64,000 nt of DNA from positions 25,772-89,771 of the forward strand of contig DAIDHQ010000013.1 in the NCBI GenBank assembly GCA_027459645.1, written 5' to 3'. The notes under the pieces are model-generated. The model ran no database searches, was not told the origin of the DNA, and worked only from the letters and a program-made list of their open reading frames with translations. Both the position numbers and the translations under genes were made by a program. Within the stretch, counting starts at the first letter, position 1. Every line of letters begins with the position of its first letter. Source of the stretch: Vulcanimicrobiota bacterium (GTDB lineage: Bacteria; Vulcanimicrobiota; Vulcanimicrobiia; Vulcanimicrobiales; Vulcanimicrobiaceae). Below are positions 44,745 to 51,879 of this stretch, piece after piece.

Positions 44745-46250
44745 ATGCGTGCGCGCGCGCTCATGGTTCTCGGGACCGCATCGAACGTCGGAAAGTCGCT
44801 CGTCGTTACGGCCTTGTGCCGCCACTTTGCAAACCGCGGCGTTCGCGTCGCGCCCTTTAAAGCACAGAACATGTCGCTGAATTCCTGTGCTACGCCCGAT
44901 GGCGGGGAAATCGGGCGCGCGCAGGCTCTCCAGGCGGAAGCAGCCGGCATCACACCAAGTGTCGATATGAATCCCGTATTGCTTAAGCCGACCTCCGACG
45001 TTGGTTCGCAGGTCGTCTTGCAAGGGCGAGTCTTCGGTACGTTTGGAGCGACCGAGTACCGCGCAAGGATGCGCGGGGAAATTTTCGACCGCGCGCTTGA
45101 ATCGTACGAACGCCTAGCAACGTCATACGAACTAATCGTGATTGAAGGTGCCGGTTCGCCGGCCGAGATCAATTTGCGCGATACCGACATCGCGAATATG
45201 GAGATGGCACATGCGGCGGATGCCCGGTGCCTGCTGGTTGCAGATATCGATCGGGGCGGAGTATTTGCGTCGCTGCTCGGCACCATGGAGCTCCTTGACG
45301 ATCGCGACCGGGCGCGCGTTGCCGCTTTCGCCATCAACAAGTTTCGAGGGGACGCCTCCCTCCTCGAACCGGGGATCGCGGCCATCGAGCCGCGTTTGCG
45401 TATCCCGTGTGCCGGTGTGATCCCTCATCTTCCGCAGATCGGACTCGAAGACGAGGATAGCGTGTCGCTCGAGCGCAGGCGCGAGCGGCGCTCGTGGGAT
45501 GCTTCCTCGCAGCGCTTGCGAGTGGCGGTCGTAGATCTTCCCTACATCTCCAACTTCACAGATTTCGACGCCCTTGAACTCGAACCGTCGGTCGACTTGC
45601 GTTTCGTAAAGACCCCACAAGATGTTGCCGATGCACACGTCGTCGTTCTTCCGGGAACGAAGAGTACGATCGCCGATTTGCGGTGGTTGAAAGAGTCGGG
45701 AATTGCCACCAGCCTGCGCGAGAACCGGCGTACGGCGATTGTCGGCATTTGCGGCGGCATGCAAATGCTCGGAACGCTGGTGGACGATCCCTACTGCGTG
45801 GAAGGCGGCGGAACTATGAGCGGCCTTGGCCTCTTACCGCTAAGGACGGTCCTCGATGTTGAGAAAACCACGGTTCTGGCGCGTGGCGAGCTTGCCGCTC
45901 AGACGCTCTTGGGCATCGCCATTGGTACGATCGCGGTGAATGGCTACGAAATCCATGCGGGGGAAACGTCATTCGACGAGTGCATGCCGTTCGCGACCAT
46001 TCGTAGATCGAATGAAAGCGTTACGCGCAGAGACGGTGCCGTTTCCCCCGATGGGCGCATAGTCGGAACGTATCTGCACGCCCTCTTCTCACACGATCCG
46101 TTCCGCCATGCGTTCCTTCGTGCAGCGAGATCGGCGGCCGGCCTGCAGCCGGCTACCGAGTTTGCCTACATTGAGCGCGACCGTCAGTGGCGCATCGACC
46201 GTTTGACATCCGCAATTTGCGGAGCGCTTCGCCTGGAGTACTTCTTTTGA
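44745..46250 (+). CDS. cobQ: Cobyric acid synthase
   Basis: Glutamine-dependent amidase of four peripheral carboxylates on the adenosylated corrinoid, 501 aa. The synthetase domain starts LMVLGTASNVGKSLVVTALC with PFKAQNMSLNSC; the glutaminase nucleophile lies in IVGICGGMQMLG, and the C-terminal GTYLHALF supplies the His. Two bases separate it from cobK, one of the few junctions without overlap. Confidence 0.95.
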   Translation: MRARALMVLGTASNVGKSLVVTALCRHFANRGVRVAPFKAQNMSLNSCATPDGGEIGRAQALQAEAAGITPSVDMNPVLLKPTSDVGSQVVLQGRVFGTFGATEYRARMRGEIFDRALESYERLATSYELIVIEGAGSPAEINLRDTDIANMEMAHAADARCLLVADIDRGGVFASLLGTMELLDDRDRARVAAFAINKFRGDASLLEPGIAAIEPRLRIPCAGVIPHLPQIGLEDEDSVSLERRRERRSWDASSQRLRVAVVDLPYISNFTDFDALELEPSVDLRFVKTPQDVADAHVVVLPGTKSTIADLRWLKESGIATSLRENRRTAIVGICGGMQMLGTLVDDPYCVEGGGTMSGLGLLPLRTVLDVEKTTVLARGELAAQTLLGIAIGTIAVNGYEIHAGETSFDECMPFATIRRSNESVTRRDGAVSPDGRIVGTYLHALFSHDPFRHAFLRAARSAAGLQPATEFAYIERDRQWRIDRLTSAICGALRLEYFF

Positions 46251-47203
46251 TCCGTACCGGCACGTTTGTTTTCGCAGTCGCACTGGATGCAACCGCCGGC
46301 GATCCAGCCTGGGCCCCCCACCCCGTGCGCGCCATTGGTGCGGCCGCGTCACTCTGCGACGACGCAGCGCGCCTGCTGCGCATACGGGAACTCCCAGTTG
46401 CCGGTCGCGTTGCCGGAACCATAACCGCAGCGGCGATCGTCGCTGCAACCTACGCCGTAAGCGTTCGCGCCCTCTCCGGCGTGCATCTGTCCGGGCGTAT
46501 CCTCGAAGTGATGGCCGCCGGCAGCACATTGGCCATGCGAAGCCTTCTGTCCGAAGCCGCAGCCGTCGAGCAGGCACTCAGAAGCGGAGATCTTCAGCGA
46601 GCCCGCCTTCGAGTTGCTCGCATCGTGGGCCGCGATACCCAGGCGCTAAACGAAACGGAGATCTCCCGAGCGACGATCGAGACCCTTGCCGAAAGCTTTT
46701 GCGATGGCGTCGTCGCGCCCATGTGCTACTTACTCCTGGGAGGAGCGCCACTCGCGCTTGCATATAAGGCCGTAAATACCCTCGATTCGATTGTAGGCCA
46801 TATCGAACCGCCGTACCGGGAATTCGGCTGGTTTGCAGCTCGTCTAGACGACTTCGCCAATTATGTTCCGGCGCGGTTGAGCGCATGTGCGATCGCCTTG
46901 GCCGCGCAGTTTCGTCACGGAGCCGGCATACGCAGTTTAAAAACGTCGTTACGAGATGCACCTTTGCATCGAAGCCCGAACGCCGGATGGCCTGAAGCTG
47001 CCATGGCCGGCAGCTTGGGAGTACGACTCGGTGGGACAAACGTTTATGACGGGCGAGCGGTCAACTGCGCGCATTTAGGCGCGGAGTTTCCCAACCCCGA
47101 CGCGCGCGACGTTCGTACGGCGATGAATCTTGTAACGCTGGCTAGTTCATTGTTTGTCGCCGCTGCTCTGGCGGTACTGCTGGTTCGCGATGCGCAGGCT
47201 TGA
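46247..47203 (+). CDS. cbiB: Adenosylcobinamide-phosphate synthase (CbiB)
   Basis: Inner-membrane enzyme that attaches aminopropanol (phosphate) to cobyric acid, 318 aa. GDPAWAPHPVRAIG, RDTQALNETEISRATIETLAES, DGVVAPMCYLLLGGAPLALAYKAVNTLDS and FGWFAARLDDFANYVPARL are the CbiB pattern. The TTG start at 46247 overlaps the cobQ stop (TTGA) and precedes the first conserved block directly. Confidence 0.92.
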   Translation: MIRTGTFVFAVALDATAGDPAWAPHPVRAIGAAASLCDDAARLLRIRELPVAGRVAGTITAAAIVAATYAVSVRALSGVHLSGRILEVMAAGSTLAMRSLLSEAAAVEQALRSGDLQRARLRVARIVGRDTQALNETEISRATIETLAESFCDGVVAPMCYLLLGGAPLALAYKAVNTLDSIVGHIEPPYREFGWFAARLDDFANYVPARLSACAIALAAQFRHGAGIRSLKTSLRDAPLHRSPNAGWPEAAMAGSLGVRLGGTNVYDGRAVNCAHLGAEFPNPDARDVRTAMNLVTLASSLFVAAALAVLLVRDAQA

Positions 47204-48317
47204 ACCCCCACGGCCGGTTCACGGCGGCGAAGGCGTTCGCGCAGGGGCGCGATTCGGCATCAGCGCAGAGGCAGTTTTAGATTTTAGCGTCAATGTGAAC
47301 CCGCTGGGGACGCCGCAATGCGTTCTCGACCTCTTTGGCGACGGACACGTGACCGCCCGAGCGCTAGCTCAATATCCCGACCGCGAGGCGACCCGATTCG
47401 TGCGAGCCGTTCGAGAACGTCACGCGATTCCACTCGAACGCATCATCGTGGGCAACGGTAGCGCCGCTTTGATCGATGCCGCGCTTCGCGTCATCGGACC
47501 CTCTCGTTGCGTGGTCCCGGTACCCGCCTTCAGCGAGTATCGACGTGCGGTCGTGGCCGCGGGACACGAATGGGTCCCCATAGCGCTCTCGTCCGATCAC
47601 AATTTCGGCATCGACGTCGCGGCAACGATCGGCACGGTTCGTGCAACGCGCCCCGGAGCCGTCCTCATCAATAACCCGCACAACCCGTCGGGCTCGTTGT
47701 TATCCAGAGAAGGCGTTCTCGAGATCGCGCAGGCTGCGGCGGCGATAGGCTCTCTCGTGGTGGTGGACGAGGCGTTTATCGATTACGCGCCGGCCGAGTC
47801 CGTCATCCACGACGTCGAAGCGATACCGAACACGATCGTACTTCGTTCCGTTACAAAATTCTACGCAATGCCTGCATTGCGGATCGGATACGCTGTGGCG
47901 ATCCCGGAACTCGCGCGGCGCGTCGCTGCATACCTGCCATCGTGGCCAGTTACAACCATTGCAGCGGAAGCCGCCGCTCTCGCCATGCAAGACGCGGCCT
48001 TCGAGCGACATAGTCTCATCGAGAATACGTGGCTGCGTTCCGATCTCACGTCGCGGCTGAGGGCATTGGGCATACGCGTGCTCCCGTCTAGTGCAAATTT
48101 TCTGCTTCTCGAGCTTCCCGCGTCTTGGGGTACCCGAAAAGCCATATGCGAGGAACTTCTTCGCAACCACGGGATCGCCGTTCGCAACTGCGAGGACTAC
48201 GAGGGACTCGAAGAGCGTCCCTTCGTGCGCGTTGCCGTGAAAGACGTTGCGAGCAACGCCCGTCTCGTCCACGCCTGCCGTGTTCTTTCCGAAAACAACG
48301 GCGGCTTGTCATGCTGA
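47190..48317 (+). CDS. cobC: PLP aminotransferase-fold enzyme, threonine-phosphate decarboxylase type (CobC/CobD)
   Basis: A 375-aa fold type I PLP enzyme. PVHGGEGVRAGARFG and DFSVNVNPLGTP match the CobC/CobD decarboxylase that makes aminopropanol phosphate from threonine phosphate. INNPHNPSGS, VDEAFIDYAP and the lysine loop RSVTKFYAMPALRIGY complete the PLP site. Histidinol-phosphate aminotransferase is the nearest confusable family; the position between cbiB and cobU decides for cobalamin. Gene naming differs between systems. Confidence 0.9.
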   Translation: MRRLEPPRPVHGGEGVRAGARFGISAEAVLDFSVNVNPLGTPQCVLDLFGDGHVTARALAQYPDREATRFVRAVRERHAIPLERIIVGNGSAALIDAALRVIGPSRCVVPVPAFSEYRRAVVAAGHEWVPIALSSDHNFGIDVAATIGTVRATRPGAVLINNPHNPSGSLLSREGVLEIAQAAAAIGSLVVVDEAFIDYAPAESVIHDVEAIPNTIVLRSVTKFYAMPALRIGYAVAIPELARRVAAYLPSWPVTTIAAEAAALAMQDAAFERHSLIENTWLRSDLTSRLRALGIRVLPSSANFLLLELPASWGTRKAICEELLRNHGIAVRNCEDYEGLEERPFVRVAVKDVASNARLVHACRVLSENNGGLSC

Positions 48318-48853
48318 CGTTTGTCACAGGAGCCGCGCGTTCGGGAAAGACGCGCTTGGCGATGCAACTCGCCGCCGAGGCCGGAAAGAATGTGGTCTAT
48401 GTTGCCACGGCGCGCCGGGATCCCAATGACGATGAATGGCGTGCGCGAATCGAGCGCCACCGTGCTGAACGCCCATCGGAATGGACGACCGTGGAAACGG
48501 CGTGTGACCCCCGCGTCGATCTTGTCGAACTGAGCAAACGCTACAGCGAAAGCGACCTGTTATTGATCGATTCCCTCGGCACGTGGCTCGCAGATCAACT
48601 TTTTTATGTAGACGAAGATGCGCTTTTCGAACGCAGCTGCGAGGTCGTTCGCGCGTTTGCTAAAGCGATTCCTTCTGTAATAGTCGTTGGCGAAGAGATC
48701 GGTTGGGGGATCGTGCCCGAATACCCCGCCGCTAGGCTCTTTCGCGTTGTGTTAGGCACCTTAGGCCAAGAATTCGCTCGCGTTGCGGACCGGGCATACC
48801 TTACGATTGCAGGCTACGCCCTCGATTTAAAGCAAGGCCTGCGAATCGAGTAA
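48311..48853 (+). CDS. cobU: Adenosylcobinamide kinase / guanylyltransferase
   Basis: Phosphorylates adenosylcobinamide and adds GMP. The 180-aa protein has the P-loop TGAARSGKTRLAMQL, DDEWRARIERHRAERPSEW with the guanylylated His, LLIDSLGTWLADQLF and VVGEEIGWGIVPEYPAARLFR. The ATG starts 7 bp inside the preceding gene. The last 27 bp overlap the end of convergent cobA. Confidence 0.94.
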   Translation: MLTFVTGAARSGKTRLAMQLAAEAGKNVVYVATARRDPNDDEWRARIERHRAERPSEWTTVETACDPRVDLVELSKRYSESDLLLIDSLGTWLADQLFYVDEDALFERSCEVVRAFAKAIPSVIVVGEEIGWGIVPEYPAARLFRVVLGTLGQEFARVADRAYLTIAGYALDLKQGLRIE

Positions 48854-49588
48854 TTCTCGCCACGCGATTTCGCGTCTCAAACGTACCACATCGCCGATCA
48901 CGACGACCGCTGGCGATACAGCTCGTTCGACTTCAGCACGGTCGGCAATTGTTTCGAGGGTCGCTTCAATCGTACGCTGCTCGGGCAGCGTTCCGTTTTC
49001 AATCAGCGCCACCGGATGATCGCGCGGCAACCCATGTTCGCAGAGACGTTGCGCTATCGCTCGTAGTTCGCCTAGCGCCATCAAGAGCACAATCGTGCTT
49101 CCGGTATTCGCAATTCCTCGCCAGTCCACGTGCGCTTTGGACTTCAACGGATCTTCGTGCCCCGTAACCACCGTAAAACCGCCGCTGTAGCCGCGGTGTG
49201 TCAAGGGAATACCTGCATACGCTGGCACTGCAAGAGCCGAAGAAATACCAGGGACGATTTCAAATGGGATGCCTACACGTGCAAGCGCTTGAGCTTCTTC
49301 ACCTCCGCGCCCGAAAACAAACGGATCTCCCCCTTTTAAACGTATCACCGGCGTACCGGAACGGACGATTTCGATCATGCGGCCGATGATGAGGCCCTGA
49401 TCGGTGGCAAAACGCCCTGCCCGCTTACCGACGAATATCTGCTCGCAGCCCTCAGGCAGAAGTTCAAGAATAGCGTCTGAAACGAGCGCGTCGTAGAGGA
49501 CTACGCGCGCGGACCCGAGCAATTCAGCCGCCCGTACGGTGAGCAGTTTTGGATCGCCAGGGCCGGCTCCGACGATGTAAACCTTCAT
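48827..49588 (-). CDS. cobA: Uroporphyrinogen-III C-methyltransferase
   Basis: SAM-dependent bismethylation of uroporphyrinogen III to precorrin-2, the branch point to corrinoids and siroheme. The 253-aa single domain has VGAGPGDPKLLTVRAAELL, VVLYDALVSD, RLKGGDPFVFGRGGEEAQAL and PGISSALAVPAYAGIPLTHR. It lies convergent to the cob operon, outside the riboswitch transcript. No CysG-type fused reductase domain. Its own upstream region holds no supportable riboswitch. Confidence 0.94.
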   Translation of the reverse strand: MKVYIVGAGPGDPKLLTVRAAELLGSARVVLYDALVSDAILELLPEGCEQIFVGKRAGRFATDQGLIIGRMIEIVRSGTPVIRLKGGDPFVFGRGGEEAQALARVGIPFEIVPGISSALAVPAYAGIPLTHRGYSGGFTVVTGHEDPLKSKAHVDWRGIANTGSTIVLLMALGELRAIAQRLCEHGLPRDHPVALIENGTLPEQRTIEATLETIADRAEVERAVSPAVVVIGDVVRLRREIAWRELLDSQALL

Positions 49589-49696
49589 CCCCGATTGGTT
49601 TCGGGTGTGGCCGTCGAGGCGCCTTTTGAGGCGACTCCGTAAATGTGCTTTTCCCGGTTCCCTTCTCAGCCGTACGTCGATCCGCGTATTGGAACC

Positions 49697-50320
49697 TTAA
49701 AATGCTTTCAATCGATTCGGCAATCCGTCGGCTGCAAGGAGCCGCCCTAGGTCGTCGGTCGTGATAACGTCCGCTTGGCGCGGAAGCACTTTTTCCATCA
49801 GGCACGCATGCACGTCGGGTTGCGCGTCGGCGCACGCGTCGGACAACACGTAGAGCCGGTAATCACGATCGGCGCCGTCGCGCACTGTAGAAAGCACCAC
49901 GCCGCTCGTGCTAATTCCCGCGAGGATCAGCGTATCGATGTCGCGCGCTTTGAGTTGCGCCGCGAGATCCGTCGTCGAAAACGCGCCGACGCGCGTCTTG
50001 CGGACCACGATGTCGCCCGGATGCAGAGCGAGCCGCTCGTCGATCTGCGTCGCATGCGCCTCCGTTCCGAAATCCATGCCCGAACTCTTGATCGCCGAGA
50101 AGCCCTTGTTGCGATCCAGCACCGCTTGCAGGTCGGCGTCAGTGAACGCAACGCGCACGTAACCTACGTGGCCGCCCGCGCGGCGAACGGTCTCGATCGC
50201 CCGCGCCGCATTCGCCACGACGGCATCCGCCTCGGGCAATCGCCCAAGAATCCCGTGCTGATAATCCATCACGAGCAGCGCCGTACGCGATGCATCGATC
50301 CGTTCTGCCGATTCGGCCAT
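49697..50320 (-). CDS. Isochorismatase-family hydrolase without the catalytic cysteine
   Basis: A 207-aa alpha/beta protein with the isochorismatase fold: RTALLVMDYQHGILG (Asp19) and VRKTRVGAFSTTDL (Lys about 109). In cysteine hydrolases of this fold the nucleophile follows the strand AGIxTSxCV. Here it reads AGISTSGVVLSTVRDG, so Cys is replaced by Gly/Val. That argues against nicotinamidase or carbamoylase chemistry and for an isochorismatase-like reaction or loss of activity. One base separates it from the upstream cyclase gene; it is last in the operon. Confidence 0.8.
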   Translation of the reverse strand: MAESAERIDASRTALLVMDYQHGILGRLPEADAVVANAARAIETVRRAGGHVGYVRVAFTDADLQAVLDRNKGFSAIKSSGMDFGTEAHATQIDERLALHPGDIVVRKTRVGAFSTTDLAAQLKARDIDTLILAGISTSGVVLSTVRDGADRDYRLYVLSDACADAQPDVHACLMEKVLPRQADVITTDDLGRLLAADGLPNRLKAF

Positions 50321-50321
50321 T

Positions 50322-50990
50322 CTAATACTCCCATAACGCGGCGCGCGTCCATGCGCCGCTACACGCGCGAAGTTTTACCGGCGCGGCAACGAACAGCCGC
50401 CGCGTACCATCCATCACTTCGTCGGGAAAGCACAATTCCTCCACGATAAACTTCCCGGCTCCTAGCATGGCGCGATGTCCGGGTCCCGCTTTGTTCGGAT
50501 CGTCGTAGCCTCCAAAACTCACCGCGTCGATGCCCGCGCCCTTCGCGCCCGCCTTTACGATCGCTTCGGCCGCCTCGCCGCCGCACCACACGTACTGCGT
50601 CAGAAACTCTTTGGTGTTCGCGCGCTTCTGTCCCCAACCGGTATTAAAAAGCACGACGTCGTCCGGCTCGATCCGTTCGAGATACGGCTCAACATCCGCC
50701 AGCGTAATCTCCGAACCGGGCGCCTTTCCGCGCACATCAACGATCGTGGCCCAGCCGACGTAGCTTTCGAGCGGCACGGCATCGATTGTCGCACCGTCGT
50801 CAAAGAAATGAAACGGCGCATCGCAATGCGTTCCCGTATGCGTACTGATCTCCACGATCTCTTTGTTGACTTCGTCGACGCCCTTAATGTAAAACCACCG
50901 CACTTCCGCCGGCCGCGGATTCTTATCGGGATACTGCGGGCAATTGCTAAAGACCGGCTGACTCAAATCGATGATGCGCTTGGGAATCAC
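50322..50990 (-). CDS. Cyclase-family metal hydrolase (kynurenine-formamidase-like)
   Basis: A 222-aa member of the family typified by KynB. The metal-binding motif HTGTHCDAPFHF (about 51-62) matches HxGTHxDxPxH. The later VVLFNTGWGQKR and GIDAVSFGGYDDP blocks fit. Related enzymes hydrolyse formylkynurenine, isatin or cyclic compounds. No tryptophan catabolism genes are near, so the substrate here is open. ATGA overlap with the TIM-barrel gene upstream. Confidence 0.82.
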   Translation of the reverse strand: MIPKRIIDLSQPVFSNCPQYPDKNPRPAEVRWFYIKGVDEVNKEIVEISTHTGTHCDAPFHFFDDGATIDAVPLESYVGWATIVDVRGKAPGSEITLADVEPYLERIEPDDVVLFNTGWGQKRANTKEFLTQYVWCGGEAAEAIVKAGAKGAGIDAVSFGGYDDPNKAGPGHRAMLGAGKFIVEELCFPDEVMDGTRRLFVAAPVKLRACSGAWTRAALWEY

Positions 50991-51877
50991 GCGCGCACTC
51001 CTCTCTCACCGCGAGGGTCCTGCCGGGTGGCCTCCTCCCACGCACGTTCGAAGCCCACGGCGTTGCGATCGATCACTTGGTCTAAGTCCGCCGTCCACAA
51101 TGAATCCGCCAACGACTCCGCCGAGAAAATCTCCACGACGTACGGCCCCTCGTAGCCTGCGTCACGCAGTGCCCGCACGATGCGCGCCGTCGGGATTGAG
51201 CCATCACCGACGCACCGCCGGTCGGCATCATTTCGCGGACGTCGCCAATCGCTGACCTGTACGAGATAGATCCGTTTTCCGCAGGCGCGTATTACGTCGA
51301 GCAGCTGCGGTGTCTCGAAGACGTTCCAGGTGTCGCACGTCAAACCGAGCGCAGGATGATCGATGCGTTGAATGAGTTCCAACGCGGCATCCAATCCCCA
51401 AAGCGCCGTGTCGGTGTGAAAGAGGATGGGATTGAGCGGCTCGAACGCCACGCGCATCCCATAGGCGGCGGCAGCGTCGGCCAGGCGCGGCAACGCCTCG
51501 AGCGCGTAGCGATAGACGTGCTCGCAATCACCGTTCGGCGCTGCGCCGGTAATAATGTTGAACGGCGTGCCCTTGGGCACGTGCGGCGCGATGCGCTCGA
51601 TCGCACGATATATCGCGTCCACGCGCTCGTCGGGATCGCTCGGCTGCGGTACCAGCGAATCGGCGAAGAGCGAATGAATCGTCGTCTGGACGGAGCTTAC
51701 GCTCAACCCTGCGTGCCCGATCCGTTCCAGCTCCCGGGCGTAATCTAAGCCCTCGAGTTTGAACTCGCACACCTCGATCGCGTCGACCCCGTGTGCGGCA
51801 TAACGCTCGACGTCGCGCTCGAACTTCCAAGGCTTCGTCGTGAACTCGCTGATGCCGAAGCAATAGCGTTCGTTCAT
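50987..51877 (-). CDS. Sugar phosphate isomerase/epimerase family (AP-endonuclease-2-like TIM barrel)
   Basis: A 296-aa TIM barrel. Metal-ligand segments are visible: VDAIEVCEFKLEG, VAFEPLNPILFHTDT (Glu), GLTCDTWNVFET (Asp), YLVQVSDW (near His position) and PYVVEIFS (Glu). Such enzymes isomerise or epimerise keto sugars or inositol derivatives. ATG 51877 is chosen because earlier in-frame starts lie in the glycosidase gene; spacing to that gene is two bases. Confidence 0.8.
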   Translation of the reverse strand: MNERYCFGISEFTTKPWKFERDVERYAAHGVDAIEVCEFKLEGLDYARELERIGHAGLSVSSVQTTIHSLFADSLVPQPSDPDERVDAIYRAIERIAPHVPKGTPFNIITGAAPNGDCEHVYRYALEALPRLADAAAAYGMRVAFEPLNPILFHTDTALWGLDAALELIQRIDHPALGLTCDTWNVFETPQLLDVIRACGKRIYLVQVSDWRRPRNDADRRCVGDGSIPTARIVRALRDAGYEGPYVVEIFSAESLADSLWTADLDQVIDRNAVGFERAWEEATRQDPRGERGVRA

Positions 51878-51879
51878 GC

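Noticed and set aside
49589..49696. Second cobalamin riboswitch before cobA
   Set aside because: A GAAGGGAACCGGG-like stretch is present on the minus strand, but the B12 box and the AGTCAGGATAC element are missing.
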